Shown here piece by piece: positions 33,889-43,440 of a stretch of DNA of 46,606 nucleotides; position 1 is the stretch's first letter; each line of letters opens with the position of its first letter. The position numbers were made by a program, and so were the translations under genes. The DNA comes from Gemmatimonadota bacterium. Its GTDB lineage: Bacteria; Gemmatimonadota; Gemmatimonadetes; Gemmatimonadales; Gemmatimonadaceae. Location: assembly GCA_016871855.1 (NCBI GenBank), contig VHBQ01000015.1, forward strand, positions 1-46,606, written 5' to 3'. Below the pieces are notes generated by a model. That model saw only the letters and a program-made list of their open reading frames with translations. It ran no database searches and was not told the DNA's origin.

Positions 33889-34676
33889 GCCGGCCGCTCC
33901 ATGCGGCGAACGGCCGCCACGATCGCCCGCGTGAACGGATGCGCCGGGGTCTCGAGGAGCTGGCGCGTCGGCGCGTCCTCGACGAGCCGTCCCTCGTGCA
34001 GGACGAGCACGCGCGAGCACAGGACGGCGAGCACGCCGAGGTCGTGGCTCACCATGAGCAGGGACATCCCGCGCTCCCGCTGTTGCGCGCGCAGGACCTG
34101 CAGCACCTGCGCCTGCACGGTCACGTCGAGCGCGGATGTCGGCTCGTCGGCGATGAGCAGGGCGGGCTCGAGCAGCAGCGCCATGGCGAGGAGGACGCGC
34201 TGGCGCTCACCACCGGACAGTTCGTGCGGCAGACGGGCCGCCTGCGCGGCGGCGTTGGCGAGCCCCACGCGCTCCATCATCTGCACGGCGGCATCGCGGG
34301 CGCGCCGCCCGTCACGCTCGCCGTGGGCGAGCGCCACTTCGGCCACCTGATCGACCACGCGCATCCGCGGGTTGAGCGCGGTGAGCGGCTCCTGAAACAC
34401 GATGCTGCACCGACGGCCTCGCACAGCGCGGCGTGCGCCGCGCGACGCGGAGAGCACCTCGTGTCCCTCAAAATGCACGCTGCCGCGTGCGACGAGCGTT
34501 GGCGGGAGCAGGCCCAGCATCGCGAGCGCGAGCGTGGTCTTGCCGCTGCCGCTCGCGCCGAGCACGCCCACGGCCTCACCCGACGAGAGCGAGAACGAGA
34601 CGTCCTCGAGGATCCGGACGCCCGCGCCGCGCGCGACGTCGACGCGCAACGCTTCGACGGAGAGCAGGGGGGTCAT
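33885..34676 (-). CDS. Peptide ABC transporter, ATP-binding protein (OppD/DppD type)
   Basis: A 263-residue ATPase with Walker A GASGSGKT, signature HELSGGERQRVLLAMAL, Walker B ALLIADEPTSALD and switch His in MVSHDLGVL. Its ATG overlaps the stop of the OppC-type permease gene (ATGA), so translation is coupled. OppD-type subunits often carry a C-terminal Fe-S cysteine cluster; none is visible here, as the protein ends soon after the ATPase core (ETPAHPFTRAIVAAV). Confidence 0.92.
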   Translation of the reverse strand: MTPLLSVEALRVDVARGAGVRILEDVSFSLSSGEAVGVLGASGSGKTTLALAMLGLLPPTLVARGSVHFEGHEVLSASRGARRAVRGRRCSIVFQEPLTALNPRMRVVDQVAEVALAHGERDGRRARDAAVQMMERVGLANAAAQAARLPHELSGGERQRVLLAMALLLEPALLIADEPTSALDVTVQAQVLQVLRAQQRERGMSLLMVSHDLGVLAVLCSRVLVLHEGRLVEDAPTRQLLETPAHPFTRAIVAAVRRMERPA

Positions 34677-35518
34677 GCCTCGCGCTCCTCATCGGCGATC
34701 GCCGCGCGCAGGCGGTCGGCCAGCACCAGTGCCGCGCCGACCGTGCCACTTACGGCCGCGACCGGGGCGAGGACCAGCCACCACGCAGTCGTCAGGTAGT
34801 CCGTGCCGTCGAGCAGGATGTTTCCCCAGCTGGGCAGCGGCGGCTGGATGCCAAGGCCGACGAAGCTCAGCGCCGCCTCGAGCGGAATGACCGCGGCAAA
34901 GGCGAGCGCCGCCGCCACGGCCACCTGCGGGGCAACGGCAGGCAGCAGGTGACGCCAGACGATACGCCAGCGCGTGGCGCCGAGGGCGCGCGCGGCGAGG
35001 ACGTACTCGCGTTGGAGGTGATCGCGGAACTCCGCGCGCACGATGCGCGCGGTCGTGAGCCAGCCGCTCCCGCCGATGAGCGCGACGAGCCACCACGGGG
35101 AGAGCGTGCCAAACGTCGCGACGAGCGCAATGACGACCAGCAGGCGCGGCATCGCAATCAGGACGTCCACCAGCCCGCCAATAGCCGCATCGACCCAGCC
35201 GCCGACGACGGCGGCCAGCGCGCCAAGCGCCGCCCCGAGCGTGACGGAAAGCAGCATCGCACCTGCGGCGACACCGAGCGAGACGCGCGCGCCGTGCAGC
35301 ACGCGGCTGAGGACGTCGCGCGAGAACGGATCCGTGCCAAAGAGGTGGGCCCACGACGGCGAGAGGAGCCGCAGCGCCACGGGGTCGGGCTGTGCCGTGG
35401 GATCGAACGGCGAGAGCCACGGCGCGAGGAGGGCGGCCGCCGCGACCGCGCCGAGGACGAACGCGGCCCCGCGGGCGGCGCCATCGTGGCGCAGGCGATG
35501 CCAGGTGCTGGCGGCCAT
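34673..35518 (-). CDS. Peptide ABC transporter, permease (OppC/DppC type)
   Basis: A 281-residue permease with about six membrane helices. LLSPSWAHLFGTDPFSRDVLS is the OppC N-terminal signature, and the cytoplasmic loop that contacts the ATPase is YVLAARALGATRWRIVWRHL. The ATG at 35518 shares its last base with the stop of the OppB-type gene (TGATG). The frame continues upstream within that neighbour and is not used. Confidence 0.92.
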   Translation of the reverse strand: MAASTWHRLRHDGAARGAAFVLGAVAAAALLAPWLSPFDPTAQPDPVALRLLSPSWAHLFGTDPFSRDVLSRVLHGARVSLGVAAGAMLLSVTLGAALGALAAVVGGWVDAAIGGLVDVLIAMPRLLVVIALVATFGTLSPWWLVALIGGSGWLTTARIVRAEFRDHLQREYVLAARALGATRWRIVWRHLLPAVAPQVAVAAALAFAAVIPLEAALSFVGLGIQPPLPSWGNILLDGTDYLTTAWWLVLAPVAAVSGTVGAALVLADRLRAAIADEEREA

Positions 35519-36492
35519 CACGTTGCCTGCGGCCGGCGCGGCGCCACCACGTCGGCGATGAACTCGGTGAGCGTGCGCGCGACGACGGCGAACACGGTCG
35601 CCAGGAGCACGGCGGCGAGCACCAGCGGGTAATCCCGCGCCAGCAGCGCCTCGAACAGCGTGAGCCCCATCCCCGGCCAGCCGAAGACGCGCTCGATGAG
35701 GACGGCGCCACCGACAAGCGACGGCAGCGCGAGGCCGAGCAGTGCGATGACCGGGCCGATCGCGTTCGGCAGCGCGTGGCGTCGGATCACCTGCCATTCG
35801 CCCAGCCCCTTGGCGCGGGCGGTGCGCACGTAGTCCTCACGCATCACGCTGAGCAGCGCGGCACGCTGGTGACGGGCCACGCGAGAGGCGACAGCGAGGG
35901 AAAGCACGCTGGCGGGGAGTGCGAGATGCCACAGAAAGTCGACCGCGCGCAGCCAGAGCGGCCACGCCGCGGCGTCGCCCAGACTCCCCACCCCCGCGAC
36001 CGGGAAGAGGCCCCAGCGCGCGCCGAGCCAGGTCATCGCCAAGAGCGCGAGCAGGAACTCCGGCAGTGCGACGCCAGCGAGTGTGACCATCGAGAAGGCG
36101 CGATCAGGCCAGCGGCGATGATGCCGGGTCTGCACAAGGGCGATCCAGACACCAGCGGCGAAGCCGAGGACGAGCGCGGTGCCCACGAGCACGAGCGTGC
36201 GCGGGAAGGCCTCGGACACGACGGCGGCCACCGGCTGGCGCCGCGAGGTGGAGTAGCCGAAATCGCCGCGCGCCAGCGCGCCGGCCCATCGCACGAACTG
36301 CGCCGCCGGTGGCTGATCAAGACCGTACCTCGCGCGCCACTCCGCGCGAACGGCCGCCGGGACATCCGCGCCCTCCAGTGCGAGGGCGAAGGGGTCACCG
36401 GGCGCGGACTGGAGCAGCGCGAAGACGGCGACGGCGACCACCGCGCAGACGGCGGCGGCGTGGGTCAGGCGGGACAGCAGCCGGCCGAACAC
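35518..36492 (-). CDS. Peptide ABC transporter, permease (OppB/DppB type)
   Basis: A 324-residue permease. The N-terminal helix and SAPGDPFALALEGADV are typical of OppB, as is YGLDQPPAAQFVRWAGALA. The coupling loop is YVRTARAKGLGEWQVIRRHA, followed by ALPSLVGGAVLIERVFGWPG. GTG 36492 lies three bases after the stop of the substrate-binding protein gene. With the OppC-type partner it forms the membrane channel of the importer. Confidence 0.92.
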   Translation of the reverse strand: MFGRLLSRLTHAAAVCAVVAVAVFALLQSAPGDPFALALEGADVPAAVRAEWRARYGLDQPPAAQFVRWAGALARGDFGYSTSRRQPVAAVVSEAFPRTLVLVGTALVLGFAAGVWIALVQTRHHRRWPDRAFSMVTLAGVALPEFLLALLAMTWLGARWGLFPVAGVGSLGDAAAWPLWLRAVDFLWHLALPASVLSLAVASRVARHQRAALLSVMREDYVRTARAKGLGEWQVIRRHALPNAIGPVIALLGLALPSLVGGAVLIERVFGWPGMGLTLFEALLARDYPLVLAAVLLATVFAVVARTLTEFIADVVAPRRPQAT

Positions 36493-36495
36493 GCC

Positions 36496-38160
36496 TCAGG
36501 GCGCGCGGGGGACGCGTCGGTCGCGTGGCAGTCGCTGCGCCGGATCGATGGACCAGGTGGAGATCCCGGACCACCACGCGTCGGGACGCAACGGCGCGAC
36601 CTTCACTCTCCGATGTACGCCCGCGAACAACCGCGGCTCATACAGCCAGATCGCCGGGGCGTCGTCGATGGCGGCCTGATAGGCCGCGCGAAAATGCGCG
36701 CGCACGGCAGTGATGTTGGAGGCGGCGAGCGCGCTGTCCACCTGCGCGTCGAAGACGGCGTTGCTCCACTTTCCCCAGTTCTGCCTGCCGCGTCCCGGCC
36801 CGGGCGAGCCCCACAACTCGCGTACGCCACGCGGGCTGGGACTGGTGCGCACGCCGCCGATGAGCGCGTCGAATGCGCCGCGCTGGGCTCGGTCGAGGAA
36901 CGCGTTGAAGTCAGCCTGCTCAATGTCCACCAGCACGCCGACCTCGCGCCACTGCGCCTGCAGCAGCACGGCTGCCGCTTGCCGCGTGCGGCTCGAGGCG
37001 GGCACGAGAAGCGAGAAGCGCAGCGGCTTTCCGGCGCGCTCCCGCAGGCCGTTGCGGTCATCGTCGCGCCAGCCGAGCGAGTCGAGGAGCCGGGTCGCGC
37101 CGCTGGGATCATGGCGGATGCCGCTCAGCATGGAGTCGGCCGTCCACTGCGTGCGCGAAAACGGACCGATGGCCGGGCGGGCGAGCGTGTCGAAGATGTT
37201 GCGCACCAGGGCCTGGCGATTCGTGGCCATAGTCAACGCGCGGCGCAGCGCCGCGTCGCTGAAGATCGCGTGCGGACGCGCGAGCGGCCCGCCCTCCTGC
37301 AGGTTGAACTGCACGAAGGCGTAGTCGAATCCGCCGTAGGACACGGCGCGCACGCGGCCGTCGGAGGGAAGCTGGGCGAAGTCAGGCGGGGACAGCTGCT
37401 CGAGGAAGTCGGCCTCCCCGGCAAGCAGTCGAGCCGCCACGGTCGCCCCCTGCGCCGCCACGACGAAAACGACGCCGTCGAGTCCGGGGCGTCCGAGGTA
37501 ATACGCGGGGTTGGAGGCCAGTTCGAGGCGGGCGCGCGGCGTCCACGACACGAAGCGGAACGGCCCGCTGCCAACGGGCGCGCGCAGTTCCGAGGAGTTC
37601 TGTAGCGCGGAGTCGGCGATGCCGGCCAGACGATGCCGGGGGAGCGGCATCAGCGTGTAAACCAGCGCGTAGAACTGCTCGGGCGTCCGCTCGCGGAAGT
37701 GCACGCGCGCGGTCAGCGAATCGGGCGCGCTGATGGAGTCCACGCCGGCGAGCGCCTGGCGCTGCACCGCGCCCACGGTGCTGTCCGTCCAGACTCGGAA
37801 CGCGTACTGCACGTCGGCTGCGATGACCGGACGCCCGTCGTGCCAGCGCGCCCTGGGGTCGAGCCGGAACGTGATCGTGAGCGAGTCGGCGGACCAACTC
37901 CACGAGCGCGCGAGTTTGGGCGCGAACCCGACGTCGCCGATCGTGTTGAGCGACGGCCCGATCTCGGCGAGCTTGTCGTAGAGCAGCTCGGTGACCGCGC
38001 GCGATTGGGTGCCCACGGCCAGCGGCGGGAAGAGCGTCTCGGCGTCGGCGCCGACCGAGACGACGAGAATGCCCCCGGAAACGGCGGCGTCGGGAGCGCG
38101 GCACGAAGCGCCAAGGGCGGCGCACGCGAGGATGAGCCAACGGGAGGGCAGGAGTCGCAT
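36496..38160 (-). CDS. Peptide ABC transporter, substrate-binding lipoprotein (family 5)
   Basis: A 554-residue lipoprotein (ILACAALGASC lipobox) of the SBP_bac_5 family, the peptide-capturing component of the importer. Landmarks are GGILVVSVGADAETLFPP, LARSWSWSADSLTITFRL, WHDGRPVIAADVQYAF and HAIFSDAALRRALTMATNR. It is the first of the five transport genes; a TAACGT element ten bases upstream of the ATG may be its -10. The substrate could be peptides or other solutes handled by this family, such as nickel or oligosaccharides, but the whole set is most like Opp/Dpp. Confidence 0.9.
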   Translation of the reverse strand: MRLLPSRWLILACAALGASCRAPDAAVSGGILVVSVGADAETLFPPLAVGTQSRAVTELLYDKLAEIGPSLNTIGDVGFAPKLARSWSWSADSLTITFRLDPRARWHDGRPVIAADVQYAFRVWTDSTVGAVQRQALAGVDSISAPDSLTARVHFRERTPEQFYALVYTLMPLPRHRLAGIADSALQNSSELRAPVGSGPFRFVSWTPRARLELASNPAYYLGRPGLDGVVFVVAAQGATVAARLLAGEADFLEQLSPPDFAQLPSDGRVRAVSYGGFDYAFVQFNLQEGGPLARPHAIFSDAALRRALTMATNRQALVRNIFDTLARPAIGPFSRTQWTADSMLSGIRHDPSGATRLLDSLGWRDDDRNGLRERAGKPLRFSLLVPASSRTRQAAAVLLQAQWREVGVLVDIEQADFNAFLDRAQRGAFDALIGGVRTSPSPRGVRELWGSPGPGRGRQNWGKWSNAVFDAQVDSALAASNITAVRAHFRAAYQAAIDDAPAIWLYEPRLFAGVHRRVKVAPLRPDAWWSGISTWSIDPAQRLPRDRRVPRAP

Positions 38161-38187
38161 GGCGCTGGAAACGTTACGACGCAGCGC

Positions 38188-38973
38188 CTAGCGGCGCCAC
38201 GTCCACGCCGGATCCCGAAATTGCCCGAGGGCGGCGTGGAACGCCGCCGCATCGTCGAGCGCGTCCTCGAGCCGAAGCCGCAGGTCGTCCGTGCTGGCTG
38301 CGCCGGACTCCTCGGCGGCCGCGCGCATCAGCGCGTCGCGCACGGTCTCGTAACGCGCGTCCTCGCCCAGCGACTCACGCAGCGCGGCCGCGGGAGCGGA
38401 CGCGCGGTAGTCGCCCACCGCGAACCCGGCGATGCGGTGCTGGTCATCCGCCAGCAGGATGGATCCATGCTGCAGCAGCGCGCCCCGGTCCCGCACCTGC
38501 GCGCTGCCGACGAGCTTGCGCCCGTGCAGCGTCAGTTCGCCGGCGCTGGGCTCGGCGAAGCAGGCGGCCCCTTCGGGGCGCATCGCGCGTGTGTCCTCGG
38601 CCTCCACCACCGGCACGCCAAGTCCGCGCAGCGCGCGCAGGAGCAGCTGATTGAAGCGGAAGACGCTCGCCGGGAGCGACTCGCCCTCGATGATGGGCGC
38701 GGTGATGGAGTACGTGACCTCACGGTCGTGCAGCAGCGCCCGGCCTCCGGTCGGACGGCGCACGAGGGCGATGCCGGCGGCGGCGAGCGCCGCTGCGTCA
38801 TAGTGCGCGCGCGCCGCCTCGTGCCGGCCAAACGAGAGCGTGGGCTGATCCCACGCGTAGATGCGCAGCACCGCGTCGCCGGTCCGCTGCGCGCGCGCGA
38901 GCAGCGCGACGTCGCACGCCATATTCCAGGCGCCGTCGCGGGCCCCGGTGTCGAGCAGATGCCAGCGGGTCAC
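38188..38973 (-). CDS. Lipoate-protein ligase A family protein
   Basis: A 261-residue member of the BPL/LplA/LipB fold. Family signatures are VRRPTGGRALLHDREVTYSI (lipoate/ATP-binding loop), PEGAACFAEPSAGELTLHGR, RKLVGSAQVRDRGALLQHGS with the active-site Lys, and ILLADD. It lacks the small C-terminal domain of E. coli LplA, so it may be a LplA-like ligase needing a partner or a LipM-type octanoyltransferase. The Cys in AACFAEPS sits where LipM-type enzymes have their nucleophile. Its GTG lies one base after the stop of a 51-residue membrane protein gene. With lipB also present, it gives a second route to lipoyl proteins. Confidence 0.85.
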   Translation of the reverse strand: MTRWHLLDTGARDGAWNMACDVALLARAQRTGDAVLRIYAWDQPTLSFGRHEAARAHYDAAALAAAGIALVRRPTGGRALLHDREVTYSITAPIIEGESLPASVFRFNQLLLRALRGLGVPVVEAEDTRAMRPEGAACFAEPSAGELTLHGRKLVGSAQVRDRGALLQHGSILLADDQHRIAGFAVGDYRASAPAAALRESLGEDARYETVRDALMRAAAEESGAASTDDLRLRLEDALDDAAAFHAALGQFRDPAWTWRR

Positions 38974-38974
38974 G

Positions 38975-39130
38975 TCAGCGCGTCAGCGCGTAATAGACGA
39001 CGTAGATCCACGAGAGCACGCCGTGCAGGATGGCCCAGAGGATGGACTTGTTGGCGCTCCACGAGATGGCAATGGCCAGCGCCGAGCCGAAGCTGATGCC
39101 GGCGCGGGTGGCTTCCTGGCGGGCGGACAT
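38975..39130 (-). CDS. Small single-helix membrane protein, 51 residues
   Basis: A short gene lying tail-to-start with the LplA-like gene, one base apart. The protein is MSARQEATRAG, then a hydrophobic ISFGSALAIAISWSANKSIL and a second hydrophobic segment LHGVLSWIYVVYYAL. The ATG at 39130 has CGGAG upstream. Much longer readings of the frame enter gcvP on the other strand and are shadows. The tight spacing to the LplA-like gene suggests one operon. No family is recognised. Confidence 0.65.
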   Translation of the reverse strand: MSARQEATRAGISFGSALAIAISWSANKSILWAILHGVLSWIYVVYYALTR

Positions 39131-39165
39131 GAGCGGAACTCCGCGTGAGGGATGCTCAAAACTAC

Positions 39166-39241
39166 GGGGTGCAGGGGAAGGGTACAGAGTGGGGTGCAGG
39201 GGAAGGGTACAGAGTGGGGTGCAGGGGTGCAGGGTAAGGGG
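39166..39241 (+). repeat. G-rich tandem repeat, family C (copy 4)
   Basis: Two perfect 25-base units (GGGGTGCAGGGGAAGGGTAC plus AGAGT) and a shortened third unit lie between the divergent small membrane gene and gcvP. The rest of the 270-base gap has no gene; a glycine riboswitch was sought and not seen. Confidence 0.88.
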
Positions 39242-39400
39242 AGTACCGTGTGGTGATCCACCTTGCGTGTCTTCCGGAAAAACCCTTCGCATGTGATGTC
39301 CCAACGAAAGGCGCCGCTGGTTAGTTTTATTGATGTCGCGCGCCGCGAAGCACCCGCGTCGGGAGCGCCGCAGGCGCGCCACACTGGAGATGCGCGCACC

Positions 39401-42250
39401 GTGACTTCGTCGATGATTCCGCAGCCGGACGTCTTCACGTCCCGGCACATTGGCCCGTCCGACGCCGACGTCGGGGCCATGCTCAAGGTCCTCGGTTACC
39501 CGTCGCTCGACGCCCTGATCAAGGCGACGATTCCCGCCAACATCCGCATGAAGGGCGCACTCAAGTTGCCGCCCGCGATGTCGGAGCACGACGCCATCGC
39601 GGCGTTCAAGCAGCTCGTCGCGCCGAATCAGGTGTGGCGCAGCTTCATCGGTCAGGGCTACTACGGCACCCACACGCCGGCGGTGATCCAGCGCAACATC
39701 CTCGAGAATCCGGGCTGGTACACGGCGTACACGCCCTATCAGGCGGAGATCGCGCAGGGGCGTCTCGAGGCGCTGCTCAACTTCCAGACCACGGTCATCG
39801 ACCTGACGGGCCTGCCGGTGGCGAGCGCGTCGCTGCTCGACGAAGGCACGGCGGCGGCGGAAGCGATGCAGATGGTGCACGCGGCGAAGAGCGGGCGCGA
39901 CGTGTTCCTCGTCGCCGACGACTGCCATCCGCAGACGATCGACGTCGTCAAGACGCGCGGCGCGGCCCGCGGCATCACCGTGAAGGTGCAGCCGGCCGCC
40001 GCGTTCACGCTCGACGCGACGGTCTGCGGCGTGCTGATCCAGTACCCGAACACCTTCGGCGCCATTGAGGACCTGCGGGCGCTCGTCGAGCGCGCGCACG
40101 GAGCGGGCGTGCTCGTGGTCGCCGCGACCGACCTGCTGGCCCTCACGCTGATTGCGCCGCCGGGCGAGTGGGGCGCGGACATCTGCGTGGGTAGCGCGCA
40201 GCGCTTCGGCGTCCCCTATGGCTACGGCGGGCCGCACGCGGGCTTCCTCACCACGAAGGAGGACCTGAAGCGCCTGATGCCGGGTCGCATCATCGGCGTC
40301 TCGCGCGACAGCCATGGCGCGCCGGCGCTGCGCATGGCGCTCGGCACGCGCGAGCAGCACATCCGCCGCGAGAAGGCGACGAGCAACATCTGCACCGCGC
40401 AGGTCCTGCTGGCCGTGATGAGCGGCATGTACGCCGTGTGGCACGGTCCCGCGGGGCTGCGGCGCATTGCCGAGCGCGTACATCACCGCGCCGAGTCATT
40501 CGCCGCTGGCGTACGCGCGCTGGGGCACGCCGTGCTGCACGACGACTTCTTCGACACGGTCCGCGTCTCGCCCAAGGGAGGGGCGGCCGCGGTGAAGGCG
40601 GCGGCCGAGAAGCAGCAGATCAACTTCCGCTACTTCGCGGACGGCACGATCGGCATCTCGATGGGCGAGACCACGACGGTCGAGGACATTGCCGACCTGC
40701 TCGCCGCGTTCGGGGCATCCGGCGCTGCGCCGGCGACCGTGGACGCGCGCTTCGACGAGCGCTTCGCGCGCACGAGCGACTTCCTCACGCATCCGGTTTT
40801 CAACACGCACCACTCGGAGACGGGCTTCCAGCGCTACGTGCGCTCGCTCGAGGCCAAGGACGTGTCGCTGGTGCACTCGATGATCGCGCTCGGCTCGTGC
40901 ACGATGAAGCTCAACGCGGCGATCGAGATGTTCCCGGTGACGTGGCCGGAGATCGGCAACATCCATCCGTTCGCCCCCTTGGCGCAGGCGCAGGGATATC
41001 GCGCGCTGTTCGAGAAGCTCGAGGCGGCGCTCGCCGAGATCACCGGCTTCCACGCCGTGTCGCTCCAGCCGAACGCGGGGTCGCAGGGCGAGTACACGGG
41101 GCTGCTGGTGATCCAGGCGTACCACCAGGCGCGCGGCGAGGGACACCGCAACATCTGCCTGATTCCGCAGTCGGCCCACGGCACCAACCCGGCCAGCGCG
41201 GCGATGGCCGGACTCGACGTCGTGGTCGTGAAGACCGACCCGGTTGGCAACATCGACGTGGCTGACCTCAAGGCAAAGGCCGAGCAGCACAAGGCCAAGC
41301 TGTCGTCGCTGATGATCACCTACCCGAGCACGCACGGCGTCTTCGAGGAAGCGGTCACCGAGGTCACGCGGATCATCCACGAGAACGGCGGGCAGGTGTA
41401 CGTCGACGGCGCGAACATGAACGCGATGGTCGGCCTCTGCCGGCCGGGCGACATCGGCGGCGACGTCTGCCACCTGAACTTGCACAAGACGTTCGCCATT
41501 CCGCACGGCGGCGGCGGCCCGGGCGTCGGGCCGATCGGCGTGGCCGAGCACCTCACGCCGTTCCTGCCGGGGCACGTGGCGGTGAAGGTGGGCGGCGCGC
41601 AGGCGATCGGCGCGGTGTCGGCGGCGCCGTGGGGCAGCGCCAGCGTGGTGCCGATCTCGATGATGTACATCATGCTTCTCGGCGGCGAAGGGCTGACGAT
41701 GGCGACCAAGGTCGCAATCCTCAACGCCAACTACATCGCCAAGCGGCTCGAGGGGACGTTCGACGTGCTGTACAAGGGCGCGAACGGCCTCATCGCGCAC
41801 GAGTGCATCGTCGATCCGCGCTTCCTGAAGGCCGCGGCCAACGTGGACGAGATGGACATCGCGAAGCGCCTGATCGACTACGGCTTCCACGCGCCGACGG
41901 TGAGCTTCCCGGTGGCCGGCACCCTGATGATCGAGCCGACGGAGAGCGAGCCCAAGGCCGAGCTCGACCACTTCGTGGAGGCGCTCATCGCCATCCGCGC
42001 CGAGGCGGCGAAGGTGGAGCGCGGCGAGTGGCCGAAGGATGACAACCCGCTGGTGAACTCGCCGCACACGCTGGCGCACGTAACGGCCGACGCGTGGACG
42101 CACGCCTACGGGCGCGAAACGGCGGCGTTCCCGCTGCCGTGGGTGCGCGGGCACAAGTGGTGGCCGAGCGTCGGGCGCGTGGACAACGCGTTTGGCGACC
42201 GCAATCTCGTTTGTGCGTGCCCGCCGGTTGACGCGTACGCGTCAACCTAG
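39401..42250 (+). CDS. gcvP: Glycine dehydrogenase (decarboxylating), P protein
   Basis: A single-chain P protein of 949 residues. It decarboxylates glycine with pyridoxal phosphate and passes the aminomethyl group to lipoyl-GcvH. N-terminal landmarks are [20 protein letters not shown] and [20 protein letters not shown]; the PLP lysine is Lys696 in [18 protein letters not shown], followed by the C-terminal half with [19 protein letters not shown]. The frame runs upstream to 39263. I start at GTG 39401, just before [15 protein letters not shown] 39413 is an alternative. It is convergent with gcvH, not in an operon with it, and gcvT is not in the window. Confidence 0.96.
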   Translation: MTSSMIPQPDVFTSRHIGPSDADVGAMLKVLGYPSLDALIKATIPANIRMKGALKLPPAMSEHDAIAAFKQLVAPNQVWRSFIGQGYYGTHTPAVIQRNILENPGWYTAYTPYQAEIAQGRLEALLNFQTTVIDLTGLPVASASLLDEGTAAAEAMQMVHAAKSGRDVFLVADDCHPQTIDVVKTRGAARGITVKVQPAAAFTLDATVCGVLIQYPNTFGAIEDLRALVERAHGAGVLVVAATDLLALTLIAPPGEWGADICVGSAQRFGVPYGYGGPHAGFLTTKEDLKRLMPGRIIGVSRDSHGAPALRMALGTREQHIRREKATSNICTAQVLLAVMSGMYAVWHGPAGLRRIAERVHHRAESFAAGVRALGHAVLHDDFFDTVRVSPKGGAAAVKAAAEKQQINFRYFADGTIGISMGETTTVEDIADLLAAFGASGAAPATVDARFDERFARTSDFLTHPVFNTHHSETGFQRYVRSLEAKDVSLVHSMIALGSCTMKLNAAIEMFPVTWPEIGNIHPFAPLAQAQGYRALFEKLEAALAEITGFHAVSLQPNAGSQGEYTGLLVIQAYHQARGEGHRNICLIPQSAHGTNPASAAMAGLDVVVVKTDPVGNIDVADLKAKAEQHKAKLSSLMITYPSTHGVFEEAVTEVTRIIHENGGQVYVDGANMNAMVGLCRPGDIGGDVCHLNLHKTFAIPHGGGGPGVGPIGVAEHLTPFLPGHVAVKVGGAQAIGAVSAAPWGSASVVPISMMYIMLLGGEGLTMATKVAILNANYIAKRLEGTFDVLYKGANGLIAHECIVDPRFLKAAANVDEMDIAKRLIDYGFHAPTVSFPVAGTLMIEPTESEPKAELDHFVEALIAIRAEAAKVERGEWPKDDNPLVNSPHTLAHVTADAWTHAYGRETAAFPLPWVRGHKWWPSVGRVDNAFGDRNLVCACPPVDAYAST

Positions 42251-42361
42251 AGAGACAACAGAGAGACAACAGAGAGACAACAGAGAAACAACAGACAGAG
42301 GTCCGGAGCCTGAGCCCCGGACCTCTGTTGTCTTTCTGTTGTCTCTCTGTTGTCTCTCTGC
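42251..42361. repeat. Family B long inverted repeat with terminator core between gcvP and gcvH
   Basis: The core CAGAGGTCCGG (42296-42306) pairs perfectly with CCGGACCTCTG (42317-42327) around a ten-base loop. Outward, about four left units of GAGAGACAACA pair with about three right complementary units with only two mismatches over 33 bases. Total stem length approaches 45 bp. It ends one or two bases from both convergent stop codons and probably terminates both genes. Confidence 0.9.
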
Positions 42362-42363
42362 GC

Positions 42364-42765
42364 TTAATGCGCTCCACCACCCGCCGCCAGATGGGCCTCG
42401 TACGCGGCCGCGTCCAGGAGCTTCGCGGCGTCGGCGGGGTTGATCTTGAGCTTGATCATCCACCCCTCGCCGTACGGGTCGCTGTTCACCAGCGACGGCT
42501 CGCCTTCAAGGCGGGGGTTCACGTCGACCACTTCGCCAGCCACCGGCGTGTAGATGTCGGAGACCGCCTTCACCGCCTCGATCGTGCCGAACGAGTCGTG
42601 CGCGCCGTAGGTGGCGCCGGGCTTCGGCAGGTCGAGGTACACCACATCGCCCAGTTCACCCTGCGCGAAATCGGTGACGCCGACGGAGAAGACGGTCGGG
42701 TCGGCGGTGGGCTTCAGGTACTCGTGGCTTTCCGTATAGCGAATGTCAGCAGGAATCGAGGACAC
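42364..42765 (-). CDS. gcvH: Glycine cleavage system H protein
   Basis: A 133-residue lipoyl carrier that shuttles the aminomethyl group between P, T and L proteins. Lys66 in SFGTIEAVKAVSDIYTPVAG is the lipoylated residue. The N-terminal RYTESHEYLK and SLVNSDPYGEGWMIKLK are typical. The longer frame starts at TTG 42786; I prefer GTG 42765 because GGAG lies seven bases upstream and the N-terminus then matches the family. A strong promoter lies just upstream. Confidence 0.96.
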   Translation of the reverse strand: MSSIPADIRYTESHEYLKPTADPTVFSVGVTDFAQGELGDVVYLDLPKPGATYGAHDSFGTIEAVKAVSDIYTPVAGEVVDVNPRLEGEPSLVNSDPYGEGWMIKLKINPADAAKLLDAAAYEAHLAAGGGAH

Positions 42766-42798
42766 AGACCGCTCCAAGTGTGTCAAAGGTGTACTGGA

Positions 42799-42827
42799 AT
42801 TCTACCGTTCGCCGACGGCGGGTTCAA
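42799..42827 (-). promoter_or_regulatory. Promoter of gcvH
   Basis: TTGAAC (42827-42822) and TAGAAT (42804-42799) are spaced by 17 bases on the minus strand. The -35 overlaps the stop codon of coaE, and the predicted leader is about 27 bases. Confidence 0.65.
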
Positions 42828-43432
42828 GTTGACGCGGCGCGCGCAGCGATGGCGTCGAAGACCGCGCGGGCGCGCGCCTCGAGCGCGGCCATGGGGCCGT
42901 CGTTCTCGATGATCCAGTCCGCGGCCGCGCGCTTGCGGTCCGCGGGCCACTGCGCGCCCATCATGGCATCGGCCTCATCGCCGCTGAGCCCGCGGTCGCG
43001 GATGAGGCGCCGTCGGCGCTCGTCGACGGGCGCGTCCACGAGGACGATCGCGTCCACGGCGCCGGTGAGGCCCGCCTCGAAGAGCAGGGGGATGTCGCAG
43101 ACCACCAGCCGTTCGCCGTGGGCCTGCGCCGCCGCGATGGCGGCGTCGCGGCGGCGGGCGACCTCGGGATGGACGATGGCGTCAAGCGCCGCGCGCGCCG
43201 CCGGGTCCCCGAAGACCACCGTCCGGAGGGCCGCGCGGTCGAGCGAGCCGTCCGGCGCGAGCACGGCCGATCCCCACCGGTCGGCGATGGCGCGCAGGGC
43301 GGGCGTGCCCGGGGCGACCGCCTCACGGGCGAGGACGTCGGCGTCCACGACGGTGGCGCCCCAGGCGGCGAACAGGCGGGCCACGGTGGACTTCCCCGCG
43401 GCGATGTTGCCGGTCAGTCCGATGACGAGCAT
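42824..43432 (-). CDS. coaE: Dephospho-CoA kinase
   Basis: A 202-residue kinase for the last step of CoA synthesis, phosphorylating the ribose 3'-hydroxyl of dephospho-CoA. The P-loop is GLTGNIAAGKST at residues 5-16. VVDADVLAREAVAPG, ALDAIVHPEVARRR and VVCDIPLLFEAGL are family blocks, the last marking the substrate-binding region. ATG 43432 is chosen over 43450, since MLVIGLTG is the usual N-terminus. It starts eight bases from the divergent pseudopilin gene. Confidence 0.95.
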   Translation of the reverse strand: MLVIGLTGNIAAGKSTVARLFAAWGATVVDADVLAREAVAPGTPALRAIADRWGSAVLAPDGSLDRAALRTVVFGDPAARAALDAIVHPEVARRRDAAIAAAQAHGERLVVCDIPLLFEAGLTGAVDAIVLVDAPVDERRRRLIRDRGLSGDEADAMMGAQWPADRKRAAADWIIENDGPMAALEARARAVFDAIAARAAST

Positions 43433-43440
43433 CCCACAAG

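Noticed and set aside
39242-39400. Glycine riboswitch upstream of gcvP
   Set aside because: I could not find the paired aptamer core or a terminator-like expression platform; the gap mostly holds a family C repeat and unremarkable sequence.
38975-40486. A 503-residue minus-strand frame ending with the small membrane protein
   Set aside because: Only the last 51 residues, from ATG 39130, look real; the rest is antisense to gcvP or repeat sequence.
40496-42154. A 552-residue minus-strand frame opposite gcvP
   Set aside because: The gcvP reading is complete with its PLP lysine; the antisense frame has the composition of a shadow.
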